Assembly (NCBI GenBank): GCA_963969365.1
Contig: OZ017756.1
Coordinates: forward strand, 1 to 64,000
DNA from: Asterochloris sp. CNOR1
Lineage: Eukaryota > Chlorophyta > Trebouxiophyceae > Trebouxiales > Trebouxiaceae
DNA: 64,000 nucleotides
Direction of reading: 5' to 3'
How positions within the stretch are numbered: position 1 is the stretch's first letter; each line of letters begins with the position of its first letter. The position numbers and the translations under genes are program-made. Below, one piece after another: positions 13,701-26,237 of the stretch. The notes under the pieces are model-generated. The model was not told the origin of the DNA and made no database searches. It saw nothing but the letters and a program-made list of their open reading frames with translations.

Positions 13701-16700
13701 AAGACAGAGACCAGCTGAGCGGGGAACTCAGCACAGGAAGGTTCTGAAGTAGCCCTACTCTGGAAGATGATTGCCATGCAAAGTTTTGGTGCTTTGCAGC
13801 AATTCCCAGCACTCTTTGCAGCATTGGGGCGAGGTGTGCTTGTGCTTAAACATGCTGACATGCGGCCCAAAGATGGCTTGGGAGCAAGGCTGTCAGCCCA
13901 CACCAGGCAGACATGGCAGCCCACAGCAGACTGCAAAAAACAGCTGTGCAAGCTCACTTGTAGCGCCAGACAGTGGTGTGCCTCAGGACATTATCAAGGA
14001 TGAACTTGGTGAAGTGGCGATAGGGGGCCCCTGCCTGCTGCATGGCATTGGCAGGGGTGGCGCGCCACAGGACATTCAGCAGGTGCACAAACTCCAGCAG
14101 CTCGCCAAAGTCCTGGTTGGGGACCTGTAGGGGTGTTTATAGTCTTGTCAGCTGGCAGGCTGGCAGCTGTGTAGGTCAGCGTAGGTGTGCACTCAAAACT
14201 TCAGAGGCATTTGTGCAGGGCTGCTTGAGAGGAAATACTGCCGGTCAAGATTGTTAAGGTCGGCTTGGTCAATTCCAGCCAACTGGCATGGCGCAGCAGG
14301 TCGGCAGGGCCATATTTGGATATGGAAAGACAGAGAAGACCTATCTGGAATCGGGGTGCCTGCAAGAGCAGATGCCTGTGATGGACAGCAGCAACTTCAA
14401 ACATTCCAGCAGCCAGCAGCCAAGAGTAAGATGTGCACTGTAACTGCAACAGACAGATTGCGCGAGATGCAGCCTAGAAGTCCATGGCACCATGTCAGCA
14501 CCCATGTGCTGCCGCACAACTGCCTCTGTTGAGTGCACAGTGACTAAACGATATGAGTGCCCTGGCACACTGAAACTGGGCAGGCTCCCTCTGAGGACTA
14601 TCAACTGGCAAGCCACTGGCAGTTGCCACCAGCCCAGCGCTATTTGACTGCAGTACCCCCTGACACCTCTGGAACTCTGACTGCTTGCACTCATCATCTC
14701 CAGGACACCAGGGTTTTGCCATTCAGATAGACGAACCAGCCCTACCTGCTAGCGCTTGCACAGTGAGCACTCTGAGTCAAGACCCCGGCCACCTCACTCT
14801 GACAGGGACGCCTAGCCCTCTCACAGGGTTTCCAGACATATAGCTTAGACACGGTGTTAATGTATTTCTTGCACATGCACCATAACTCTGGCAGCTGGCA
14901 TCTGCTTGTGCACACCCAGCAGCCCTGAAGCTCAGCATCCCAGCGCTTGCTCTGGCAGAAGGGTCCACCTTGGCATGGAGGCCATAGTCAGCCCTATGCA
15001 CCATGGTCTCGTCAATGTGGTATCAAGAGAGGCCATGGCTTCCCCAGACCTCTTGCAGCCTTCAACAAAGCTACCTCCACTTAGCTCAGGCTTGTCTCTG
15101 ACACAGCAATCAGCTTTTTTGCCCACAAGCATGTCTGCTGGTCTGGGCCTCCACAACCCCCTGTCACCCACCATGGTCTTGTCAATCTGCTTATTTAAGG
15201 AGTACATGGCCTGGGTCCCAGCCTCGTCCTCCACCACTCCACGCTGTAGCAGGCTCTGCCACACAACCAGAGCCTGGCCGCCCCTCTCCGCGAGAGCCAG
15301 TGCCACCTGGTCGCATGACGCCTTAACATCCTGCATGAGGGCCACACCAGAGTCGAGACCTTGTCTGGCCATCCCCCTCTGCCAGTTGGCCAGTATTGCC
15401 TGGTTGCTGGCCGCCTTGACTGAATGCAAAAGGGCATGAAAGGATCGACAACCTTGTTGGCTGTCTTGCCCTTGGTGCTACACGATTGCAGGCCGCATAT
15501 CTGTCCTGCAGACAATCGCCCACTTTTCAACCTCCTGCTTGCCAGTTCTGGCGGGCCTTTTATTTGCAAGGACAGTCAGCCAATGCCAGATGACCTGTGT
15601 ACAGCTCCCTGTCAGAGAGCCCTCAAATGCTTAGGCAAGAAAACCTGCAGGAGCAAGTCTGAGGAGCGCTCCAAGCTGTTAATGGACCCTGCAGTCACTA
15701 GCATCGCCTACGAGGGCAACAAGCACATGCAGCCCTGCTGGCCAAAACCACATTAGCAAGTGGCTGAGATGCAGGGCAGCCTGCATTGGACAAGCCTTGA
15801 CAACATGTGATGCAGGATGTTGCACCAGCAGGCAGGGGACGGTGAGCCACTGGCGGCCACATGGGGCTCCGCCACCTGTCATATGCCAGACATAGCCAAC
15901 AAGGAGCTGCACACCCCAAGCAGGGTGGCGCATATTCAGCAACCATTGCGGATGGCCGTTATAAGTTGGTCAGGGTGCTCACGAGACTCTCCTGGGCAGC
16001 ACATCTGGCAGCCTGCATTTGGCTGGGTCTTGCACAAGTTGAGCATGAGCAGAACAGCCAGCACATGCTGGTGAGCTATGAACCAATCAGCCTTCAGCCA
16101 TTGGATGCAGCACCCCTTCAGCTACCCTGAACAGCCCCCTGCTCCTCCACAGCAGGCTTAGGTAGAAACAGGCCTTGCGCAAGGCCCCACCTGTTGGACA
16201 GGGTAACACATGAGATCCAGGACCTCGTCTGTCAGAGAGAAGCTTCCCCCAGCAGCCCCCTCAATCTGCGTCACCCAGGTCTGGCAGAGGCCGTTTGGGG
16301 CATGCTTCAGAACCTGCAGGGCACCGTGCGGGCATGCTTACAGAATTGGTTTTTCCGATGGTGGATAGGTCTTTTTGCGTGGGCAGCTAACAGCTGGATG
16401 GTAGCTGCTGGGCCTATTGTAGGGGCACTGGATATCAGGCCTGCGCAGACCTGATTTAGGGCCCCTGGTCAGTCAGGATTGACCCTGGGTGGGCCATGCC
16501 CTCTGGGAGACTGCACTCAGCCTGTTTGGCGGACTGGAACCACTTGGACCTAGCTGTGGGGTGCAAAGGGCCGCATGCTGGCGAAGATCACAGGCAAAGA
16601 CATCAAGTGCGCTCTGCTGGACGGGCCTAGTTATGGGGTGCTCTACGGAGGGCAGGCAGCAAAGACAACTTGGGTCTCCTTGACCCTGTTGATCAGGACA

Positions 16701-19700
16701 TAGTAATCAAAGCCTGGTGCAAAAAGCGCTTGCTGATGAGGTCCACCAGTGAGACCCTTCCTGGCAAACAGAGCTTGCTGGCTAGCTGCCAGGGGAAAGG
16801 GCCAGCTCTTGGTCTGACCGCTGCTTGGATGATGCCACAGATCCAGCGATGGGAGCTTCCCAATCAGCGAGTGTTGCAGAATGCGACTGCCACAGAAAGG
16901 GCTGCCTCTCAGTTCAAGAGCTGTGCTATCAGTGGCACAAGCACCCACATAACAAGAAGCATGATGACCCATGTCGGTACAACTGCATTCCACTTTAAGT
17001 TCTCCTATCACAGTCTGCAGGTGGCTGACCTGTGCCAGTAGTCGCAGGAAGGCGGCCACGCACTTTGCGTCCCCAGGCGCAATGGTCGAGCTATTAGTCT
17101 CGCGCTGCCATCCAGGGGCCTGGGGCTGCTTCTGCCTTTGCTCCGCTAGCTCCTTCTGGAAAAATTCATTCATCTGCAGCCACAGCAAGCTTTTTATGAT
17201 AGTCCCTGGCAATTTAGCTCTGTCCAGACATATGTCCAGGCAGAATGCAATGCAGGTTGCTTTTGAGATGCAATAGCAGGCCATAGCAAGCATGCCGCTC
17301 AGTGGTCTGTGAGAGGGCAACTCAGGCATTAGACCAAAAGCAACAGCCCGTGCCGGGAGCACTGCCCTTCAAATCACAGACTCTCTGAAGGCCCTTTGCA
17401 GCGCAGCTGTCAGTCAGCGCGCACCTGCTGGATCATGCTCAGCACAGCAGGCCAGGTCAGCCTGTCTGAATTGGGCTGCCCTGTCACCAACAACATGGAG
17501 TTAAAGATGGCGCTTGCAGATGGCCCATCGCCAGCCATAGCTGCCAGCAGGTCAAACCATTTGGCCACCAGGGGCGGCCAGGCTGCCTTCACAGCCTGCT
17601 CCTGTGCCCAGACCATGAATGGGTTCAAAATTTGAGGCCTGCAGAGCACAGAAAGGCAGATGCGGCCCCCAAGAGATGTTTCGAGGCTGAGGGCGCACTC
17701 CTGTGAGGTACCTTGGCAGTGCAATATGTGGCATGAGCACATGTTGTCCTTCTGAACGCAGGTCAAACCACTTGCCATGCTGATCAGGCAACATCCCACC
17801 TGGTTTTATGGAACCCCACCACGACATGACACATCTTGGGACGAGGCGTGTCCCTTCAGGTAGTTGCATGCCATTTGCTGGCAAGGACCCATGCACAGTA
17901 ACATTGTCCAGCTCCTAAGAATGCTGCGCAAGCAAACAGGCTGCAGACAGGTCCTCCACAGATTGACCATGACGTCTGGTAATATATTTTAGGAGGCTTT
18001 GTGTCAAGCTCTGCTTGACAGTATACTTGAACTTCCTCTTCACGCAAGCCAGGTATCACTCGTATGTGGCCCCCTGATGCCCTGCTGCACAGACGTGATG
18101 CTCCTCTGATGTCCACTACACAGCAGCTGCCCACCTGAGCTCCTCCTCCAGGCAGAGGCTGGGCCTGAAAGTATACAGCCTTGTCATCAGCATCAGAAGG
18201 GTCTCCAAGCTGTCCCCTGGGTCACTGTACGGCTGGCGGTTGGTGGCTGCACTCTTGCGTGCGATTACCCGCTGCTGCAGCTCAGGTACCCCACGCTCCC
18301 TGCAGGGATAAGCCACACTCACGCAACAGCAGCATTTGGGCCTGGGTGCCTGCACCATGCAGAGTACTTCCTGCACTGCTTGTGAAGCAAAGCGATTTCC
18401 TCAACCTGCCCATTGGGTAAGCTAGGCACAACCTCTACTACCGCATGCCCATGTACATGGAACCTCCTTCTGTTCGTGCTGTATGATTAGTGCCTGACAA
18501 CAATGCAGAAGTCGTATGGAAGTGCACCTGCCAGGTGTACTGTGCACGATGTGCATGGCCATCATATTAGTAAATGAAGACATTGTATGACATCCTGCAC
18601 ACTCAGGGAATAGTGGTTCTGCTGTTCAAAGGACAGCAAAGCCAATCCCCCACACCCTTGTCACATATGCGTTGCTCCCAGGCAAGCCTCACCTGCCAGG
18701 CGTGCTGTGCAGGAAGTGCATGACCAGCCGGTGGAACATGTCCACGCAGAGGTCCTGCATGACTGGGGGCTCATCGCGGAAGAAGCGTCCCTTGAGGACG
18801 CGAGTGTCAAGGAACTGAAACCCCCCTGCCTTGAGCGCCTTGTCCACACACTGCCATGCTCTCTCTGCAAGACACAGAATGGGTTTTGACTGCAGACTGT
18901 CAAACCAGTGTTGTGTGGGCAGAGACTGCACAGGGGTACGACCCTGGAGCTGTTGTCCTCATGGGGGCAACAGCTGGCTGAGAGCAGACCTGGGTATGTA
19001 CAGTAACAAAACTCCACACAATAGCACAACCTTGGGGAGGAAGCTGTATGATGCGCTGTTCAAGGCATGCTGAAAATGACTTAACATGGCCTGGTTCACC
19101 TTTTGTGGCAGCTGATGGCGGCAACAGCAGCGCCAGGACCTCTCCCCAGGCCAGGCGCATCAGGGCATGGAAACCCTGATGTGGCTCAACACTGCCGGTC
19201 TCAATGGCACTCTTCAGTGCTGGGTCAGCAATGATGTTGCCTGCAGGCACCAGAGCAGGGGTGGTCATGGAAACCACGGTGCTTTTTCAAAGTCAGCCGC
19301 AGCATGCAAACAAGTCAGCAAAGCGATTTCACGTGCAGCTGCCCACATGTGCAGCTTGTGAACAAGCAGGCATCACTCACATGCAACAACCAGGAGCCAG
19401 CAAAGAACTCGTGCGACATGCAATGTGCAGCTCTGACACAGCCTGCAGGCAGCACTAGTAACCTGACTGCGTTGGTTCGGTGCCTGCTGCCATGCTGCTG
19501 CCACTCACCCAGGTGCTGCTCTTGCTCGGTGTTGTCCTCCTCGTTTGTGCCCACAGTCACCACTGGAGGAATGATGACATTCAGCAGCGCCACCAGCAAG
19601 AGGTAGCTGGGCTGCATGCTGTCCTCTGCATCGGCGCTGTGGTGGTGTCCGTGGTGCAGAGCTGCAGCAACACCGCAGGAAGTCACGACATTGCCCAGCA

Positions 19701-22066
19701 TTGTTCGCAGGTAAGATTGGACCGCACCATGCACAGGCTGAGCCACATCGCCCTGACATAATCACCAGCTCCTGCATCTTGCAGATTTTGCAGGCGCCCT
19801 CGTCATGAACCAGGCCAGCAGTGACTGCAGGCAAGACCCAGTCATACCTTCTGCATGCTGAGCTATGCTGCCCAGCAGCACCACCAGCTCATTGATCTCG
19901 CCAGCGGAGAGCAGGGGGTTCAGACGCGTGGCCAGCGCCAGGCAGGAGCACAGGCGGGTCCGCTCCTGCAGCAGCACCTGGTGGTGCTCCAGGGGCTCGC
20001 TGTCAGGGCTTACAGCCACCCTGGAGTCCTTGTGCCCGGGCCTACCGGTGGCCTGCAGGGCAAGCAGTGCAGAAAAATTGAGCTATGCCCCAGGGCTTGC
20101 CGTCAAAGCCCGCATCCAGCTGCATCTCTTTCTGCATGAAGGCGCCTGCGCATGCAGGCCAGCAGTACACAATGTGACAGTCAGGCTCACCAGGGCTGGC
20201 TGCCAGGACATCGCCACTTTGATGTGCATTTGCATGGGGAGCAAGGACACATCTTGAGGCCAGTAGTGCAAGACATTGACAATTGGGCCGCCAGGCTTGC
20301 TGTTGAAGAATATGGCACCCTGAGGTCCTGGTTGCTGCAAGCTATACTCACACCTGATCCTGGTCGGCAGGCATTGGACACGTGGTCTCCAGTCTGAAAG
20401 GGCCAGATATAGATGCAACACCCTAAACTGCCCTGGCCCCATCACCACCGCCCTGTGTTGTTTATGGCAGCAGCTCACCAGCACCCTGTGTTGCTTATGG
20501 TAGCAGCTCAGGTGCTTGGGCCTTGACAACACGGGTAGTGCTGGCCTGGTGGAGCCGTTACTACATGCAGCCCTGCCAGTGGTACTGCGCAGTGCTGTGA
20601 CGCTTGGCATCTCCGCACCATAGTGTTTGACAGCGGTTCCCCCAACTCAAAATTTGGGCACCCCTGACAGCCCTTGCAGCAAGGCAGCATTGTCATGCGC
20701 ACCCTGATGCTCTCCAGCAGGCGTGCCACCACAGTGGGCTGCCCAGGCTGCTGCTGCTGGAGCAGGCGCCTGACTGTGCTAGCAATCACTGCTGTGACTT
20801 CCTCTGCCTGGCTGGCAGGGCCGGCCAGGGCTGACTGCAGCAGCTGCCAGACCAGGTCCACCCATTTGAAGCGCTGCTCGTAGTAAAGGCCCACGGCCTG
20901 AGCCTCTGAGGTGCTGCCTCTCTGCAGGGGCAGGCATTGAGTCACTCCGAGCTGTTGCTTCCTTTGCTTGGGGCCATGTGCTCTATCAGTTTTACATAAG
21001 AAGTGGCCCCTGTGCAGGCAGAATGGGGGCAATGGTGCCCGTCAGGCATGGTGCATCTCTGCAGGGGCAGGTTGTGTGCCTGCACAACGGGCAGCTGCTT
21101 GTCTGCACAAATGGCAGGCAGGGCGGCAGCATGCAATCCAGCTTGCACAGGCTGCCGCTCTGTTCAGGCAGGTCGCATGCCTGGGGGATCAGAAGGAGAC
21201 CCCTCTAAACATGCAGGAGCCTCACCCTGCTGTTTTAGAGGGGTGCTGGCCAAGCCCGTTATGATGCGTCTTGTGGCAGATGCAATGGCAGCCAGCAATA
21301 TTGCATGGTGCTCATACTCAAGCCTGCCATGTTGGGCCGCTCAGGCAGGTAGCATGACTGCCTGATGAACACTCTTGAGTGGCATTCATGCCTTTGCAGG
21401 CCTCCCAAGACGGGGAATTAGGCGTCCAGATGGGTTCAACTAGGCTGGGGCTGGTCATGCAGGCGGAATGCACGGGGTCAATGCAACCCTCGGGACTGCA
21501 GTAGTGCAAAGGCCAATGCCAGCAAGCACCAGCAGATGCATGCAATGCAGAGCATGACGTTTCTGACCTGCTTGCTGGCGTCCATCAGCAGGCTGACTGC
21601 CTTCTGCTCGCTGACGTCCAACATGTCGCTGAGCTTGACGGCTTGGCGCCGGTGCTCCTCAGAGAGGGGGGGAAACTGCAGGCAGCATCAAGCTTCACGG
21701 CCTGTATTGCAAATTGTCTAGCGCAACCACTGGATTGAAACAAGCAGGAGTATACAGATGGCCTGCCGGCAGGTCGAAGTATACAGCTTACATCTGCTCC
21801 ACTGATGGTCCCTGTTGCCTCCAGGTGACTCCTGACGGCTGCATTCTTGCCCTGCAGTTCAACCAGTGATCAGTTTTCAGCAACAGGCACACAGGACTGC
21901 CATGCAGGAGCAGGCATCAGCTCACACTCTTGTGCATGCCCTGCACCACCACTCGCAGCGCAGCATTGACATTCCTCTGTAAATCTGCTGTCGTGAGGTT
22001 CTGGGGTTCGCTCCTGGTAAGTCCTATCAACCAGCTCATCCAGTACAACACCTCTGCATGGGCCAT
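1762..22066 (-). CDS. NUP205: Nuclear pore inner-ring scaffold nucleoporin NUP205
   Basis: This is the plant-type NUP205/Nup192 alpha-solenoid scaffold of the inner nuclear pore ring. I assign about 32 exons by similarity to remembered plant NUP205. The start is ATG at 22066 (MAHAEVLYWMSW...); exon 1 is 22066-21926, exon 2 is 21851-21792, and exon 3 (about 21675-21568) holds LSDMLDVSEQKAVSLL. Later diagnostic blocks include GLYYEQRFKWVDLVWQLL (about 20.9 kb), QERTRLCSCLALATRLNPLL (about 19.9 kb), KWQLHAACLEHVRLVME (about 13.6 kb), QKAWLLQILGLELHCAPKAQ (about 10.45 kb) and EGYEVFDLDLLSQRLRTAMH (about 8.9 kb). The last two exons are about 2683-2459 and 1971-1762, joined in phase 0. The order of conserved blocks follows the family throughout. 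The expected size is about 1,600-1,800 residues. Its 3' end faces the telomere. Family identity is firm; individual intron borders in the middle are approximate. Confidence 0.85.
2250..2500 (-). repeat. Three-copy tandem echo of the penultimate NUP205 exon end
   Basis: Segments starting at about 2250, 2353 and 2453 (plus strand TCACCTGCCGCTGC and variants) repeat with a period of about 101 bp. The copy at 2453 is the real exon 3' end with its GTGAGG donor on the minus strand. The other two lie in the following intron and are decayed. Confidence 0.75.
7254..7412 (-). repeat. 56-bp tandem repeat in a NUP205 intron
   Basis: Three diverged units begin at about 7255, 7311 and 7367. Each carries TGCAGCCTCA and a downstream CTGCAGA. 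They are spaced 56 bp apart inside an intron. Confidence 0.7.
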
Positions 22067-22470
22067 TTGGAGCCAGCCTGGCTCAAGATCTGAGGTACTC
22101 CTTGCCCTTGGATCTCTACAGCTGTTTCAACGAGAGATCAGGTGCGCTGAGCCAGGCTGCAGGTGTGTGACATGGGCATGAAAATCCCCTTGCCTTCTTC
22201 TGAATTCTGTGATGCCAGACGCAATGGCAGAGCACCAGGCATGCTGCCATTCGCAGCATCAACTGTGAGGCAACAGCATGTTGCAACCCCTGCCCCCCTC
22301 TGAATCAGTGTTCCCTGATGATGCTGTGGGGCTGAATGAGCATCAGAGCCTTCTTGGGCTGTCAAGGTTCTCAAGTGATGGAGGAACTCAGCAAGCAGGT
22401 CTGTGCCCTACGCAGCAGCATGCGCTGACTCTGCAGCAAACATAGAATGAGCACGTGTGCTACAATGCAG
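22067..22470. promoter_or_regulatory. Divergent intergenic region between NUP205 and the MFS gene
   Basis: This is about 400 bp between the NUP205 start on the minus strand and the first confident MFS exon on the plus strand. It must hold both promoters and probably the short first exon of the MFS gene. A candidate is ATG near 22379 followed by a GT donor, but its phase does not fit the next exon. I see no TATA-like element that I would defend. Confidence 0.4.
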
Positions 22471-25096
22471 GCCCACCAGGACCCTCCTGCAAGACTGCCA
22501 CCAGAAAAAAATGGCTGGCAGTGGCAATGTTCTGCCTTGTGGCAGCACTGCTTAATGCGGACCAGAACCTGATGGCACCTGTGCTGTCTGACATTGCAGA
22601 AGACTTTGGCTTTGATGCTAGGCAGGTATCCTGTGTCCTGCAGGCGTGCTGCCTGTGATGTGTCAGCAGCAATGTATGCTCCTGTTTGTCAATTTCTGCT
22701 CATTCCAGGCATTGCAGTACCTGCCCCAAGACCTGTTGTGCTTTCTGCTCAAGGCAGAGAGATGTGTACCTGGGCGGCTGGGTCTCAGCAGCATTCTTTC
22801 TTGTTGGTGCGCCAGCAGCTCTGCTGGTTGGCTACATCTCAGACAGGGTGAATCGTAAACACCTGCTCCTCTGGGTGGTGCTGCTGGGTGAGTGGCAGCT
22901 GTGTCATGGCCACTGCATGTGCGGTGGGGGTGATGCTGCATTCATGCAATTTAGTGCCGCTCCTTGCAGCTTTCCTTGTGCCCATGCTGCTCCAATAGGG
23001 GCAGCTATCATTCACTGCCCCAGGTCACTGCCTATCTTTGCTGCAGGTGAGGGCCCCTGCCTCCTCACTTTCTTTGTGAGTCGATACTGGCAGCTGCTGG
23101 TGCTCCGCCTGCTGACTGGCATCTCAGTGGGCGGGTGCTTCCCCCTGCTGTTTTCCTTGCTGGGCGATCTGTTTGGCGCCTCGGAGCGGGTGCTGTGCGC
23201 CACCGGTGTGCAAATCGCCACAGGCCTGGGTACTGCTGCAGGGCAGAGCGTCTCAGGCTTCCTAGGTGAGCAGCTTTGCGTGCACTCGATGTTTGGGCTT
23301 GAGGCAGCTGTACGCTGGATGTTGTGGCTTTCCTGGACAAGGAAATGGTTGTGCGTGTTGCGTCTTGTTTACCAGCCCCTAGCCATTGCCTTCCCACTGC
23401 CAGACCTTTGGGTCCTCTGTGGTCCTTGCTGTCAGCAAAGGAGAGAGAGAAGAGGAGCAGCCCTTCACATCAGGCCAGTAAGACTTCCATTGTCCAGCAT
23501 CCTCTTCTGCAGGCTGCTTGCTGTCAGCTTGATGTTGGCCCTGGCGTGCTTGGCCGGCTTCCATAATGCGGGTCTGTTGCAGATCTTCTCAGCTTCTCGG
23601 CACTTCCAGCATCTGCTGTGGGAGACAGAACAGAAGGTGTCCTGGCAGCAGGATGCCACTCGCCCAGACGTGTTTTTCGAATGTTCTGCTGAGCACACAT
23701 TTCTGCAGCCATGGCATGAGATTCATTGTCTTCCCACGTCACAGGGCCTCAGCTGGGCTGGCGCTGGCCATTTGTCATTGTGGCCTTGCCAGCCATCGGG
23801 GCAGCCGCATCGATGATGTTTATCGTAGATGAGCCGCGTCGGGGTGCCACAGAAGCGGCCCTGCAAGGGGAATTCGCACGCGCTGATTTTGCCTATGCGG
23901 AGTCCATCACCTGGTATCAGCTGAAGAGGGTGTTGCGCATCCCAACAAATCTGTACATGATATTGCAAGGCCTTCCGGGTGAGTTCTGCACTGCTTCATT
24001 GGATACGTACAACGTTTCATCCCATGCCTGTTGTACTTGGTCACCACCTGAGAGTGGGATATCAGGCGAACCCCTCTGAGGGTGATGGCTGCGCGTCGCC
24101 GCCATTTGCATGTGGGACCATTGGCTCAAGGCCTTGCATCTACAACAGATTCAACTCACAGTTCGTTGTCGCATGCCCTCCATAAACCCATGAGGCATCA
24201 AAACTTTGCTATAAGGTGCATGCCACAAGTACCACCTCCATTGCTGTGGCATCTGATGACTGCACCTCGCATGGTGCCACACAAAGCAGCTTGCCTTGCA
24301 TCCATCACTCACTCAGGACTGCAGCCCTGCCCCTGATGATCCTTGCAGGTTGCCTGCCTTGGGGTGTGCTGTTGACGTACTTCAACGGTGAGCATGTCAT
24401 CATTCATCAAACATGTCTGAGCTGGTCTCGAGTTGATCTGCAGCAGAACACTGCATCTCACCACCACCTGATCCAAACTGTCAACTTCTTCACTGCGATT
24501 CAGATTTCCTGCATGTCAACAAGGGCCTACCAATCAGCACTGCCACCTGGGTGATCAATCTTTGGGGCCTTGGCGGCGGATGCGGTGTCATAGCAGGTGG
24601 CGCTCTCGGGCAGTGGCTGTACAATTGGCGGCGTTGGACAATGCCGATATTCATTGGCAGCACTGTGGCCTCTGCAGCCCTCCCCATCTGGTGGTTGACA
24701 AATGCAGACCTGGTGCTAGCCCCGCTAGGCCTGGTCCTTGTCCTTGCATGGTTGGGTGGCCTGTTGGCAAGCACAGCAGCGCCCAACATCAGGGCAGTCC
24801 TCACCAACTGCAATGAGCCAGAGACGCGTGGTGTAGCCCTTGCACTGCAGACCATGATGGATGATGTGGGCAAAGGCCTTGGCCCAGGCGCTGTTGCTGT
24901 TCTCATATCGCGCATGGGCCGCCAAACAGCCTTCAATGTTGCCATTCTTGGCTGGCTGCCATGTGGTGGCCTCTTGGCAGCCTGCTGTTCAGCAATTGCC
25001 CAGGATGAAGATGCCATGCAACATCGTTTGACTATGAAAGTGAACAAGCTTAGCATGGAGCATGATGAAAACGAAGCTATCCAGCTAGCCGAGTGA
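22471..25096 (+). CDS. Major facilitator superfamily transporter, Spinster-like (5' end incomplete)
   Basis: This is a 12-helix MFS permease resembling the Spinster (sphingolipid/organic anion) subgroup; the substrate is not predictable. Exons with matching phases are 22471-22625, 22758-22887, 23047-23265, 23745-23978, 24349-24387 and 24504-25096, about 456 residues. Helix 1 contains KWLAVAMFCLVAALLNADQN. The MFS loop 2-3 signature is present as GYISDRVNRKHLL. A second-half region reads PWGVLLTYFN and then WVINLWGLGGGCGVIAGG, the typical Spinster layout. The C-terminal tail is hydrophilic and acidic. The first exon reads in from upstream: a stop lies in frame just before it and no in-frame ATG precedes helix 1, so the true start is in an unidentified exon between 22.07 and 22.47 kb. 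Confidence 0.85.
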
Positions 25097-25815
25097 ATTG
25101 AGTGCTCAGATGAGTGTTATACATCTTCTTATGCCAGGCCTCAAGCCGACAATACAAGTATCTACAGCCACTCTTCTGCCCAACCCGATGGATCTGGCAG
25201 CCAGCCAAGCGCACTACCACCATACATACTCAATCAATGACCCAGCACAAATTGTGGTTCCGGGAACCTTGCATAACTATGTACATCCTAAGCAATCAGG
25301 GGGGCCTACTCGCATACCTCTGACTGGTGCGGGACCTGTCAATCGTGTGCAAGTGCTGCTGGTTAGAGAATTGTCCCCAAAAAAATGTCAGGTCACCTTC
25401 AACACAGCTGAAGGGCTCCACCAAACAGATGGCCACACTTGAGAGGCTACTGCAAGAAAGCACTGATCTGCTCAGCATGATGCCTTTCAGATGGATGCCA
25501 CCATCAGTGGCTGAGACAGAGCTGAGGACTTGCATGAGCTCTGGCAGCAAGCCAGGGAGAGCACTGCTGCTTGGCCAATGTGCAGGGGGAGCAGGTTGGT
25601 GACGTTGGTCCTTCCTGTGACTGCTGGTGCATGCTGCACTGGCCCAGAGGAAGAAGCCATGGTGGGATGTTCAGTGTACATATCGGCTGGGTCCCTTGAC
25701 CGTGCTGTGATAGTACAGGCCTGTGCGCTTGTACGTACGTACTGCAAGCTCTGACTGTTCTGTTTGGCATTCTCAACTGTCAGGTAGGCTGCTCTTAGAT
25801 CCGGACCTACCCATC
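25097..25815. other. Intergenic stretch, possible 5' leader of the prefoldin-like/REXO4 transcript
   Basis: No confident gene lies here. A short helical frame (ATG at about 25430, beginning MATLERLLQESTDLLSM) precedes a possible intron border. It could be a leader ORF or an exon of the downstream transcription unit. I could not match it to a family or close its reading phase, so I do not annotate it as a gene. Confidence 0.3.
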
Positions 25816-26237
25816 ATGAGCGGACACAAAGCACTCGAGCAGGAGGTGATCATTGTGGATGAAATTCATCAACAGAGCAATGGAAGCAGCTAATGACCAA
25901 TTTGTCACAGTGCAGGCCAATGTCCTTGAAGTGGGCCTTGCAGAGCTGAACTCACTTCCAGTTGGCAGGGTAAGATCCCAGCTCGAGAGGTGTCAAGCAT
26001 ATGCCACGAAGTGAGCTGAGTTGCCGCCTGCGTGCTGCAGGCTGTTTACAGTGCCAGATGTGGGGTTCTCTTTAAACAAGACAGGCAGAAGGTTGTCAGT
26101 GACACTGCAGGCAAGCCAGGGCCTGGTCAGCAGCCTTTTGCCTGCCAGCGCGATGGTCTGAGCCCAGCCTGCAATATGCAGAGAGGCTGACCACACTCCA
26201 TAAGGCGCAGCAGCAGGCAGCGAACAGCAGCAAGTGA
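25816..26237 (+). CDS. Small prefoldin-like protein (ASDURF-like), first cistron before REXO4
   Basis: Four exons close in phase: 25816-25845, 25916-25969, 26041-26110 (GC donor, CAG|GCAAGC) and 26182-26237. They encode 69 residues. The core reads LAELNSLPVGRAVY followed by CGVLFKQDRQKVV, between two amphipathic helices. This pattern (helix, EL-x-x-L, x-VY, short hairpin, helix) matches beta-type prefoldin-like proteins, and most closely my memory of human ASDURF, a PAQosome prefoldin subunit encoded by an upstream ORF of the ASNSD1 mRNA. The stop TGA (26235-26237) shares its A with the ATG of REXO4, suggesting both proteins come from one mRNA. Exon 1 and the GC donor are inference. An alternative GT donor at about 26098 would give a shorter product in the same frame. 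Confidence 0.6.

Noticed and set aside
14932-15429. Minus-strand frame at first taken for a foreign insertion in the NUP205 middle
   Set aside because: Its inner part (VKASCDQVALALAERGGQAL, then VVWQSLLQRG) matches the expected NUP205 block at that position, so it is an ordinary exon with intron read-through at both ends.
19120-19280. Short plus-strand frames across NUP205 exons as overlapping genes
   Set aside because: They are antisense shadows of conserved NUP205 exons with no family resemblance of their own.
25327-25602. 91-residue frame (STKQMATLERLLQESTDLLS) as a separate gene
   Set aside because: It looks helical, but no start/stop or splice model closes and no family is recognised. 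Kept only as a possible leader ORF.
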